64,000 bases of DNA, taken from contig NZ_MIEK01000007.1 of the NCBI RefSeq assembly GCF_001742285.1, forward strand, positions 1-64,000, read 5' to 3'. Numbering within the stretch: position 1 is the first letter of the stretch; every line of letters starts with the position of its first letter. Shown here piece by piece: positions 45,120 to 53,600 of the stretch. Position numbers and translations under genes: made by a program. Below the pieces are notes generated by a model. It did no database searches. It saw nothing but the letters and a program-made list of their open reading frames with translations, and was not told where the DNA came from. This DNA is from Enterococcus rivorum. GTDB lineage: Bacteria; Bacillota; Bacilli; Lactobacillales; Enterococcaceae.

Positions 45120-46886
45120 ATGACACAACTTTCAACGGGAAAAAAAGAGCAGAAAAAAAAGACTAGCAGTGTCCGTTTTAAAGAAATTATGAAAGTTTTT
45201 CTTTCCTATAATGTATTACCAAATATAGCAAAACAAGAGCATCCTGAAAAAGTCAGGGAAGCTTTTGAAGAGTTAGGACCAACCTTTATTAAAATAGGTC
45301 AGATGCTGTCAGTTCGATCCGATATTTTGACACCACGATTTATTGGAGAACTAAAAAAACTACAGGATAATGTGAAAACAGATACGTTTGCTACGGTGAA
45401 GCAAACGATTGAGGAAGAGACTCACTTAAAGTTAACCGACATTTTTGAAACGTTTGAAGAACTGCCTTTCGCATCTGCTTCCATGGGTCAGGCGCATAAG
45501 GCGACTTTGAAAAATGGGAAGGAAGTCGCGGTTAAAGTGCAACATCCAGGGATAAAAGAGGAAATTAATTTGGATTTATCTTTATTTGCTAAGGTGCTTC
45601 CTTTAATCAAGCATATTCCTGAATCCAATGTCGTAGATCCAAAGGAAATTTTTTTAGAAATCAAAACGTCCTTACAAAATGAATTGAATTCGTTGAAAGA
45701 AGCGGAAAATGGGGTAGCTTTTTATAAAAAAAATAATGGCTGGGAAATTATCCAAACGCCAATCATTTATCGTGATTATTGTACTGAAAAAGTCCTAGTC
45801 ATGGAATTTATGCAGGGGGAAAGTATTCGTAAGTTTGTCCAAAAAGAGGTTGTGTCAAAAGAATCAGAAGAACGGAAGCAATTGAAAAATCATCTTGGGA
45901 ATGTGTTGGTTCGTAATTTTGTAAAACAAGTATTTGAAGATGGTTTTTTTCATGCGGATCCCCATCCAGGGAATATTTTAGTTCGTTTTCTTGAACCAAA
46001 CGAAGAGGGCTATCATGCTAAAAATAAGGTGAAAGATATTCAGCATAAGAAAGAAATGAAGCAAGGATCTATTGGTTTTAATTATACAGAAGAACAGGAT
46101 CTACCACCGTATCGTTTAGTTTATTTAGATTTTGGGATGATGGGGTATTTAGACGAAACGATGATTCATAAGCTGACAAATGTGATGGATAGTTTGTATG
46201 GAAATAACGTTAAGAATATTGGACGTGCCATTTTGCAGCTATGTAATCAGATTGGACCTGTAGATGAAGAGCATTTTTTTGAAGAACTAGCTCCTTTGTT
46301 AGATGAAAATTACGGTGCAAGTGTCGGAGATTTAAATTTACAAACGCTATTTTTCAGAATTATTGCTATTTGCCATCAGAATAATTTGCAAGCACCTCAA
46401 GAAGTAACGATGCTAATTAAGGCTATTGCCACTTTTGAAGGAGTCATTAGGGAGTTGGCGCCAGAGATTTCTTTGATTGAAATTGCCACACCTTTTGCTA
46501 AAAAATATTTTACCGAAAAAATCGATTGGCAATGGGAGTTAAAAAAAGCCGGTATTGATTTGCTTTATTCAGCGAAAGCAGCGCCGAAGATTCCTTCACG
46601 GGTTTTGGACGTTCTGGATGATTTGTCAAAAGGAAAGTCAAAAATAAATTTGGAATTAAAAAAGCAAAATGAACTAATGGATCGGGTTGAGCGAATGATG
46701 AATCGGCTTGTGATGGGCTTAATTCTTTCAGCTCTAATTATTGGCTCATCTATGTTAGTGGAATTTAATGCCGGTCTTACTAGTAATTTCGTTTCAGTTT
46801 TAGGAATGATTGGTTATGCGATTGCTTTGTTCGCTATTTTATTTTTAGCAGTTGATATCTGGAAAAAAGGACGAAGGAAAAAATAA
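45120..46886 (+). CDS. AarF/ABC1/UbiB kinase-like family protein
   Basis: This 588-residue atypical kinase-like protein has the N-terminal extension motif KIGQMLSVRSDILTPRFIGE (the KxGQ motif), the Ala-rich nucleotide loop PFASASMGQAH, the lysine in VAVKVQHPG, the catalytic loop HADPHPGNILV and the metal motif YLDFGMMGYL. Two C-terminal hydrophobic helices anchor it in the membrane. I start at ATG 45120, six bases after GGGAGGG; the ATG at 45114 sits too close to that site. In quinone-making bacteria UbiB helps ubiquinone or menaquinone metabolism; in enterococci, which make demethylmenaquinone, a lipid-handling ATPase role is plausible but unproven. Confidence 0.93.
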   Translation: MTQLSTGKKEQKKKTSSVRFKEIMKVFLSYNVLPNIAKQEHPEKVREAFEELGPTFIKIGQMLSVRSDILTPRFIGELKKLQDNVKTDTFATVKQTIEEETHLKLTDIFETFEELPFASASMGQAHKATLKNGKEVAVKVQHPGIKEEINLDLSLFAKVLPLIKHIPESNVVDPKEIFLEIKTSLQNELNSLKEAENGVAFYKKNNGWEIIQTPIIYRDYCTEKVLVMEFMQGESIRKFVQKEVVSKESEERKQLKNHLGNVLVRNFVKQVFEDGFFHADPHPGNILVRFLEPNEEGYHAKNKVKDIQHKKEMKQGSIGFNYTEEQDLPPYRLVYLDFGMMGYLDETMIHKLTNVMDSLYGNNVKNIGRAILQLCNQIGPVDEEHFFEELAPLLDENYGASVGDLNLQTLFFRIIAICHQNNLQAPQEVTMLIKAIATFEGVIRELAPEISLIEIATPFAKKYFTEKIDWQWELKKAGIDLLYSAKAAPKIPSRVLDVLDDLSKGKSKINLELKKQNELMDRVERMMNRLVMGLILSALIIGSSMLVEFNAGLTSNFVSVLGMIGYAIALFAILFLAVDIWKKGRRKK

Positions 46887-46895
46887 TCCTTCAAT

Positions 46896-46949
46896 AAAAA
46901 AATACTGGGGAAGGTTCTGATTTAGTAGAATCTTGCCCAGTGTTTTTTT
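46896..46949. terminator. Bidirectional terminator
   Basis: AAAAATACTGGGGAAGGTTCT pairs with AGAATCTTGCCCAGTG and T-rich sequence. It sits between convergent genes ending at 46886 and 46964. Confidence 0.8.
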
Positions 46950-46963
46950 ATAATTTCAAATAA

Positions 46964-47347
46964 CTAAAGAAACGCATGTCCTTGTTCTTGTAGGACGTTA
47001 CGAGCTTTCTCACTATCTTTATATTTAATCAAAAGATAGTCTGTATTGAAAGTTGATAATGCAAAAATAGAAATATCATTTTTAGCTAAAGGATTTGCTA
47101 GTTCTGCAAGAATCCCTACCAAAGAAAAATCTAAGATACCGACAACCTTAATGATGACCCAATCTTTGTCTACATCTACTGCGTTATGACCGTCTATTGA
47201 ATCCTCTGGAACAACCAATGAACATTCATCTTCAGTATAGGTAATGCTTTTAAAACTTGTGATTTTATGAAAAGAGGAGGGAATGGCAGTTTTGACTGGA
47301 AATTTCAGAATCATGTATTTTTGTTGGTCAATAAGCTGTAATTTCAT
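46964..47347 (-). CDS. ACT-domain protein (CASTOR-like)
   Basis: This 127-residue protein consists of an ACT-type ligand-binding fold in the C-terminal half (WVIIKVVGILDFSLVGILAE, LANPLAKNDISIFALSTFNT, DYLLIKYKD), the usual CASTOR/ACT_7 pattern, after a smaller N-terminal part. Such stand-alone proteins probably bind an amino acid and regulate a partner. The gene precedes a GNAT gene in the same direction, but the order is GNAT first, then ACT, 24 bases apart, so they are likely cotranscribed. Confidence 0.85.
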   Translation of the reverse strand: MKLQLIDQQKYMILKFPVKTAIPSSFHKITSFKSITYTEDECSLVVPEDSIDGHNAVDVDKDWVIIKVVGILDFSLVGILAELANPLAKNDISIFALSTFNTDYLLIKYKDSEKARNVLQEQGHAFL

Positions 47348-47371
47348 TCGTTTTTCTCCCTTATATCGAAT

Positions 47372-47851
47372 TTATTTCGTTACGGGTAATTTTAGAATAA
47401 CAAAATCACCATCAATAGTATGTTGCTTTATTCCAGTATCTTTAAAACCGAAGTTTTCATATAAAGCAGGAGCAAACTCTTGTAAACTTTTCTCAGTTAC
47501 CTTAAATAACAATTCTTCAATTTTTGGATAGTTGCTATTAACAAAATCTGTTAATAAAAAAATGATTTTTTTTCCATACCCTTTGCCAAGATGACGATAG
47601 TCCGTTGAAAAGCTACGAATTAACATAATATTTTCTTTGTCAGAGTATGGATTCATGCGATCTACTTTATGAAGAACTAGAAAACCTACTAATTTTTCAT
47701 TTTCAAAAGCAAGAATGGCTTGGCGATTGGGGTCGTTTTCTGTTAGAGCCACCGCTTCTTTCGGTTCGGACATATAGTGTAATTGTTCGGCAGATAAGCA
47801 GTATTTTTCAACAATTGTTCGATAATCGTTATTGTATTTTATTAGATGCAT
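47372..47851 (-). CDS. GNAT family N-acetyltransferase
   Basis: This 159-residue protein has the GNAT fold. The acetyl-CoA region reads LIRSFSTDYRHLGKGYGKKI, with the expected Arg/Gly loop, and the C-terminal ALYENFGFKDTGI is the typical strand 6-7 signature. GGAGA precedes the ATG. It lies 24 bases upstream of the ACT-domain gene. The substrate is unknown. Confidence 0.9.
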   Translation of the reverse strand: MHLIKYNNDYRTIVEKYCLSAEQLHYMSEPKEAVALTENDPNRQAILAFENEKLVGFLVLHKVDRMNPYSDKENIMLIRSFSTDYRHLGKGYGKKIIFLLTDFVNSNYPKIEELLFKVTEKSLQEFAPALYENFGFKDTGIKQHTIDGDFVILKLPVTK

Positions 47852-48009
47852 AAAAAAATCTCCCTTCTAAAACAATTTATCCGTAATCATTTACTCAGAA
47901 ATAAATATCGTTTTATTAAGAACAGTTCTCCTATTACTAATTTTATTATAGCGCATTCTAACCAGTGTGTGTAGGTTGTTTGAGGGTCTTTTTTTGTGGG
48001 AATCCATTT

Positions 48010-48480
48010 TTAAAACAGTTCTTTTTTCATAGGGATGAACTGAATGCCATTGACGATTTGTAACTCTCCTACTTTAGTGAAACCTAAATGCTTATAAGCT
48101 ATTTCAGCATAAGGTGAAGAGTTAACGGTTATCTCCTGCGAAGTTGTCGTCTTTATTTGTTCAAAAGCTGTGTTAAAAAGTAAGCGTGCTACTCCTTGAC
48201 GGTGGTAATTTTTGTCTACGAATAACAAAGCAATATGATTAGGGGGACGAACTGCCACTATACCAATTAATCGATCCTTTTTCAAATAGCCCCACATCAG
48301 TAGTTGATTATTTTTTATTAATTGTGAGATATTTTCGTTTTGAATAAATTTTTTAAACTCTTTTTGTCCTTCTTCGGAGTAATCTGGTGCTTCAAATTCG
48401 TCAAAAGTAGTTTCAATAAGAACTAACGCTTGCGAAAATTCTTTCTGTTCAGGATGAATGATTTTAATTGAGTAATCCAT
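48010..48480 (-). CDS. GNAT family N-acetyltransferase
   Basis: This 156-residue GNAT protein shows LLFVDKNYHRQGVARLLF (acetyl-CoA pyrophosphate loop, RQGVAR) and SPYAEIAYKHLGFTKVGE, the usual C-terminal motif. AAGGAGG precedes the ATG. It is a different subgroup from the protein at 47372-47851. The substrate is unknown. Confidence 0.9.
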   Translation of the reverse strand: MDYSIKIIHPEQKEFSQALVLIETTFDEFEAPDYSEEGQKEFKKFIQNENISQLIKNNQLLMWGYLKKDRLIGIVAVRPPNHIALLFVDKNYHRQGVARLLFNTAFEQIKTTTSQEITVNSSPYAEIAYKHLGFTKVGELQIVNGIQFIPMKKELF

Positions 48481-48559
48481 GAGTAAACCTCCTTCTAAGG
48501 TTAAATGCTTATAGCTAGTCTAGTATATAGAGAGCAGATAGTAAATAGAACCAGTGAAA

Positions 48560-48588
48560 TTTACTTCAAAAGTAAACTGTGTTAGAAT
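48560..48588 (+). promoter_or_regulatory. Candidate promoter of the TPP riboswitch-thiT transcript
   Basis: TTTACT (48560-48565), a 17-bp spacer and TAGAAT (48583-48588) form a plausible sigma-A promoter about 45 bases before the riboswitch aptamer. Confidence 0.5.
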
Positions 48589-48635
48589 GACTTTGTCAGA
48601 AACGAAACCGTGAATGACAAAAAATTGCATAGAAC

Positions 48636-48727
48636 ACCATCACATAGGGGAGCGATCCAGCTGAGAATGAGAATACTCTAAACCCTTGAACCTGTTGCGT
48701 TAGGACGTGCGTAGGAAGTTGTGATGG
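48636..48727 (+). ncRNA. TPP (THI-box) riboswitch aptamer
   Basis: The closing stem P1 pairs ACCATCACA with TGTGATGG at 48720-48727. Inside, GGGGAGC, then GCTGAGAATGAGAATACTC and ACCCTTGAACCTG match the conserved core of thiamine pyrophosphate riboswitches. It sits directly upstream of a thiamine transporter gene, as expected. Confidence 0.93.
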
Positions 48728-48743
48728 AGTAGATAGATTTTAC

Positions 48744-48787
48744 TCCTCCTTTGATGAATGGTTTGTTCTGCATAAGGAGGATTTTTT
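48744..48787 (+). promoter_or_regulatory. Riboswitch expression platform: terminator that also hides the thiT ribosome site
   Basis: TCCTCCTT (48744-48751) is the exact complement of AAGGAGGA (48774-48781), which is the thiT Shine-Dalgarno. The hairpin is followed by a run of six Ts. So one stem could act both as a transcription terminator and as a ribosome-site mask when TPP is bound. Confidence 0.75.
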
Positions 48788-49393
48788 GTGTCGAAAAAAA
48801 TGGATTTAAGAGTATGGATTGAAGGAACGATTGTTGCAGCGATGGCGATGGCTCTGTCATTTATTCCTATCCAGTCCGCAAATTCAGCATTTGATTTATC
48901 GTTGGGGTTGGTGCCCTTAGTGTTGTATTCTTATCGTAGAGGACTGATACCTGGATTAACAGCGGGATTTATTTGGGGATTATTGAACATTATTTTAGGC
49001 TCTGCGCTGAAAAATTTTATCTCAGTTCCGCAAATTATTTTTGAGTACCCTTTTGCTTTTGCCTTTGGTGGAATGGGTGGGCTTTTTGCTAAAAAAATCC
49101 AAACATCGTTAGCTCAGAAGAATACTCGCCAAGCGATTATTTATGTTGTGTTGGGAGGCTTTGTAGCGGTGTGCTCTCGTTGGTTTTGGCACTATTGGGC
49201 AGGCGTCCTTGTTTGGGGCATGTATGCACCAGAAGGAATGAGCCCTTATTGGTATTCACTTATCTTTAACGGAGGAAGTGCGATTGCGAACACTATTTAT
49301 GTAGGGATTGTTTTAGGTATCTTGGTTAAAGTAGCTCCACAGTTGTACACACCTAAAGAAAGCTTTCCTATATTTCCAGAAAAAAAGAAATGA
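48788..49393 (+). CDS. thiT: Thiamine ECF transporter S component ThiT
   Basis: This 201-residue membrane protein is the substrate-binding subunit that works with the shared EcfA/EcfA'/EcfT module. It has the ThiT pattern: LRVWIEGTIVAAMAMALSFI, then a soluble loop and six helices; GLTAGFIWGLLNIILG, EYPFAFAFGG and RWFWHYWAGVLVWG with the aromatic thiamine site; and ends with YTPKES. It starts at GTG 48788, seven bases after AAGGAGG. The TPP riboswitch upstream confirms the role. Confidence 0.95.
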   Translation: MSKKMDLRVWIEGTIVAAMAMALSFIPIQSANSAFDLSLGLVPLVLYSYRRGLIPGLTAGFIWGLLNIILGSALKNFISVPQIIFEYPFAFAFGGMGGLFAKKIQTSLAQKNTRQAIIYVVLGGFVAVCSRWFWHYWAGVLVWGMYAPEGMSPYWYSLIFNGGSAIANTIYVGIVLGILVKVAPQLYTPKESFPIFPEKKK

Positions 49394-49467
49394 TAGACCT
49401 TAATTAGAGAAATGGCTTATGAGAGCTATGAGAAGAGTGGTATTCAGCCAGTTATAGAAAAATAAAA

Positions 49468-49506
49468 AAGTAAGAATCTGAACAATAGCTGTCAGATTCT
49501 TACTTT
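49468..49506. terminator. Bidirectional terminator
   Basis: AAGTAAGAATCTGA pairs with TCAGATTCTTACTT. The A-run on the left gives Ts on the minus strand for the gene ending at 49500, whose stop codon lies inside the right arm. It also ends the thiT transcript. Confidence 0.8.
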
Positions 49507-49865
49507 ATTTGGCGTTCGTCGCTTTTACTTAAAGTACTTACTTTTTTTATATGTTCAACTGCAATCATCCGAATTTGCTGAGAATCTCCTTGCAAACGTA
49601 GCATGATACTATCAGTAATAGACTTTGACACAATCCATCCTGAAACAGTTTCAAATTTTTGAGAAGTTGGAACTTCTTTTAGCTGTAGCACCACTAGACT
49701 TTTTTGAGCAGAAGCTAACTGCAGCTTTTTTAAAAGGGATTCGCGTTCCTCACTTTTATTTTTCTTATCTTTAGAGTCATCTAAAAAGGCGGAAAGGAAA
49801 CTTTGGGAAGATTGGGAAATCAGCTTTGATATACTTTTCATGGTTGACTTATGATCGTTATCCAT
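49500..49865 (-). CDS. Small hypothetical protein, YolD-like in layout
   Basis: This 121-residue protein has a hydrophilic N-terminus rich in Ser, Lys and Asp (about 1-50) and a C-terminal beta-rich part, VVLQLKEVPTSQKFETVSGW and MLRLQGDSQQIRMIAVEHI. The second half has the look of small beta-barrel proteins such as the YolD-like family found near DNA polymerase V-type genes, but no such neighbour exists here. AAGGAGG precedes the ATG, so it is likely expressed. I cannot assign a function. Confidence 0.6.
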   Translation of the reverse strand: MDNDHKSTMKSISKLISQSSQSFLSAFLDDSKDKKNKSEERESLLKKLQLASAQKSLVVLQLKEVPTSQKFETVSGWIVSKSITDSIMLRLQGDSQQIRMIAVEHIKKVSTLSKSDERQIK

Positions 49866-50303
49866 GCTTCAACCTCCTTTATAAATAGTGTTTCTTAAAT
49901 GTTTAATGTTAGACACTACTATTCTACCTAAAATTGACTAAAATTTCAAGAAAATATGTTCGGTAAAAATATCTCTCCTTTTATCTATACTATGGGTAGG
50001 TAACAAAGCTATCTAAGCATCAATTTCATTGCGATAGAAACAAGAGTAGCGTCAGGTCAAAAAACTACAGATTTTATAAAGAAGGATAGAAATAGTTCGC
50101 TCTTTTTATGCTAGTCAGTTTATTGAGTGAAGGTAACCTCAAAGGAGTGGTGGGAATGTTTCAAAGACCAACGTATCCATTCTCTTTTCAGGGATTTTTA
50201 AATGTAAAAGGATATTAATAAGTAATGCTCTTTGGAGAAGTATTTGTTTAGAGTACTGAAAAATTAAGAAACTATAGGCTTAGCGACAATAGGAAGGCAT
50301 TAA

Positions 50304-50339
50304 AAATACCCGCCACAGATTCTCTTGCGACGGGTATTT
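50304..50339. terminator. Terminator-like hairpin
   Basis: AAATACCCG (50304-50312) and CGGGTATTT (50331-50339) are perfectly complementary. The flanking A-run on the left makes it a good minus-strand terminator, 355 bases past the subtilase stop. Confidence 0.55.
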
Positions 50340-50488
50340 CGGAGAGCATGATGAACGTAAACTAAATCACATCTATAAACAATTAACATTAGTGTTGCGT
50401 AAAAAAATTAACCTATTTTGTCCCTTCAATTTAAAAAAAGGATTAGCTCCACTACCGACAGTTACGGCCAGTGAAAAAACGTGGAGTC

Positions 50489-50625
50489 GCTCTAAGTCGA
50501 AAGGAGAGGTCTCAGAGCTTCCAAGCTGCAAACTTGGGTATAATAAGTGGCAAGCCCAAGTAATTCACGTTGGATTCTTGGCACGGTTACTGGAAATAAC
50601 TGCTAGTAGTGCCACTGTTTTTTTG
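50489..50625 (+). ncRNA. Candidate structured RNA ending in a terminator
   Basis: Stem-loops follow each other: GCTCT with AGAGC (50489-50518), CCAAG with CTTGG (50521-50537), and an outer stem AGTGGCA (50546-50552) with TGCCACT (50610-50616) that encloses CCAAG/CTTGG (50556-50581). The outer stem is followed by TTTTTTT, as in an intrinsic terminator. TATAAT at 50538-50543 is just before the outer stem. It matches no RNA family I know. No plus-strand gene follows it. Confidence 0.4.
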
Positions 50626-50694
50626 AAAACCTCATTTTAATCCAAATATACTTTGTTATTTATGAACTAGTGTGGCTTAGTATATAAATCAGTT

Positions 50695-53600
50695 TTAATT
50701 ATTTTTTGAGCCTAATCGATAGCGATACCAATTTAGCAGCAGGATGATAAAGAAGCCAATCACGATTGCTGCATTATTTTTATTTTCTCCAGTTCGAGGA
50801 AGAGCACCGCTAGGTTTGCTAGATTGATAGGTTGTTGTGTTTGGTTTTATTCCACCGTTTGTTGCTGTTTCCCCAACTAAACTAGTCTGCTCAGTTTCGC
50901 TCGAGCTTTCAGTTGTTGGTTTGTTAGAATTAGAATTTTCAGTAGGAGTTTTTGGTTTTTCTTTTTCTGCAAATACTACAGTAGCTTTGATAACGGCACT
51001 TTCATTTCCAGCGTCATCATAACTTTGTGCCCAAACTTCTGTCGCTGTTGTTTGTTCAAACGGTTCAGTGTAAGGTTGATAGGTTTTTCCTTTGTCTAAA
51101 CTGTAACGAAGGTGAGTATAACGGGCTTGTTCTTGTGTTAACTCTTTATCATAGGTAATGGCAACTTCAACAGGTGGCGTAAATGTTAGCGCTCGTGTTT
51201 TTTGAGTAACGGTAATTACAGGTTTAGCTGCAATCTCACTTTGAATATTCGTTACGTCATAGGTTACTACATCAGACTTATTGCCATAACGATCTACAGT
51301 GTAAAAATACATTTTTTGATTGGTAACAACAGCTATTTCATCTGTATAAAGCTCGTAAAGTTCTCCATCAAAACTATAAAAAATAGTTATCTGTTCATCC
51401 GCAGTAGCTTTTAATCGGACCGCTTGATTGGTTAACTTTGTGGTATCTGCCGTGATGACAGGTATCTTAGGCTGTTCCTCTTGATAAAAAACAGTAATGT
51501 TCTTACTCGTTGTATTTCCTAAAACGTCAGTTAATCCAACTTTTAAATGATTTTCACCTGTAGTGATTGGTACTACATAGTCAAAAGCAGCGGCTGGTTT
51601 TCCGGCAAAAAACTTCTCATCAAAAACACTATAGCCAATATCCGTATGAATGTTTTCATTGTTTACAAATAGTTTATAGCCAGAGAAGTTGTCTGAAATC
51701 AGTCCTTTTACATGAAAAGGATTTTTATTTGTATAGGCAGAATAGTTGTCATTTTCATCAACAGCTAAGTGCTCTAGCTGTAATGTTGGCAAAACAGTAT
51801 CCACCAGTACATAATAACCTTCGTCAACAAGGGGTTTTCCATCATTCAATTGTTCAGATTGAACATAAAAAGCTAGACTGTTTTTCCCTTGTTTTAATTC
51901 AATTGGCATACTAAAGGTCAACGTTTTAGAATCGTAAGAGACGTCTTTTTTATTGATAGTAAAATGATCGACTTTTTCACGTAAGCGTCCTTTGATTGTA
52001 TAAGTACTAGTAGATGTATCGTAATCCGGATTTCCAACACCAATCGCAGTCAGGCCACTAACATTGATATTTTCTAGTGCAAGAATATCTGTTTGTTGAT
52101 AGCCAGTTGACGTAATCATTCTTTTTTGCACCGATTGATTGCCATATTCATCTATCGCACGAATAGAAAGCAAGTTTTGACCATGAACGAGTTGTATTGG
52201 TGCTTGAAATTGTCCATTTGATTGAATCAAAGCAGTTAAATCTATTTTATTACTGCTATTTGATTGCTCTAGTTCCAGCTTCTTAGTGCTTGCACCTGTA
52301 GTTCCAGTTAGTGTATAGGTTATTTCTTCAGTGGTACTATTTTCTTGGTTGGGACTGGTAATTGATAGATCCGGTTTTTGTGTATAAACACTGACTGGAA
52401 TTTCTTTAATAATTGCTTGTCCTTCAAGGTCGTTTGAAAAAATAATGTTCTTGGTTTCATTTGTTAGAGGGACTGCTACAGTAAATAAATGTTCGTTGGC
52501 TTTAGCTTTGACACCATTTACAAATAATTCTTCTGGATATGAGCCATTAATCGTTAGTGTTTGATCGGCCGTTGAAAAATGGGTCGTATTGCTTGTAATG
52601 ATTTGATTTTCTTTAAGATTGAATAGAACCAACCCACCTTTGGAACCGTATTGGATCGTTTGATTTTGGTAACCATAATTTCCCGCGTGGTCTGTAATTA
52701 AAACGGATACTTGATTTTGACCAGCACTTGGTTTCTGTGAATCGGTTAAAGGAATCGACACCATGCTTGTTTTTTGACTGCTAAGATCGTAGGTTTCGAT
52801 GGTTCCATTTATGGCAATCGTGACAGACTTTAAATCAACCCCACTTAATTGATCTTCCAGTTTCATTTTTAAGCTTGGTGTAGGCGAGGTATCTTCAAAG
52901 GTTATCTGTTCAATCGTTGGTTCAGTTGTGTCAACTTTAATAGGTAAAAACATTTCTTGAGGTTTTTCATCAGGAACATTCCCTGTAGCTACAACTTTTA
53001 ATTGATATTGACCGTCTGGAACGATTTCACTTTTTCCAGTTTTCATGTTGTAAATACTGCCATCCCAATTGGCAGAGGTAATGGTATGAGCTAAAAAGCG
53101 TCCTGCTCCAGCGTTAAATAAATTTTTGCGCATTTGTTTTTCTTCTGCTAAACGGCGAATAACTTTTTTGTCAGAGTTAACAATTTCATACGTAACGTTT
53201 TTAGCATTCCGTAAAAAGTTTAAGGTCGGTTTTGCTTCATCTTTCCGATTATCTTTATTTGGCGAAATAGCAACTAGTTCAGGAGCAATTGTATTATTAT
53301 TTAAGCCTAAAAAAGTATTGTTTTTGTCAGTAAAATAACCAGTTCCTAGAAGTGAATTCGCATCATAGACTGGTGCATCAATCACTGGTGCTAAACTATA
53401 ATCACCATAGAATCCAACGAAAGGCATCGTTAAGTCTGGTTGAGTGTCACTTGTAAAGCCAATATAGCCTTCTACAAATTGCTGTTTTGAAAATGAGTCT
53501 GGTAACTCTAATTGAAGCTGAATCGTTTTTGTTTCAGTTGGTTTCAGAGTTACCTCTTTTTGATTCGGTGTGATTTCAGCATCCTTAATTTTTGTTTCAT

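Larger units (their letters stand above)
49866..50694. other. 829-bp non-coding region
   Basis: I see no credible protein gene. It contains a hairpin AAATACCCG/CGGGTATTT (50304-50339), followed on the minus strand by a T-run, which could end the subtilase transcript. A compact set of stem-loops at 50489-50624 is listed as a candidate RNA. The remainder is unexplained AT-rich sequence. An 82-codon plus-strand frame over the stem-loops has no recognisable start site. Confidence 0.5.

Noticed and set aside
50577-50593. T-box sequence (TTGGCACGGTTACTGG)
   Set aside because: It only loosely resembles the T-box TGGNACCGCG motif, and no aminoacyl-tRNA or amino acid gene follows on that strand.
50392-50640. 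82-codon plus-strand frame
   Set aside because: It has no ribosome site, its composition is unlike a protein, and it runs through stem-loops that look structural.
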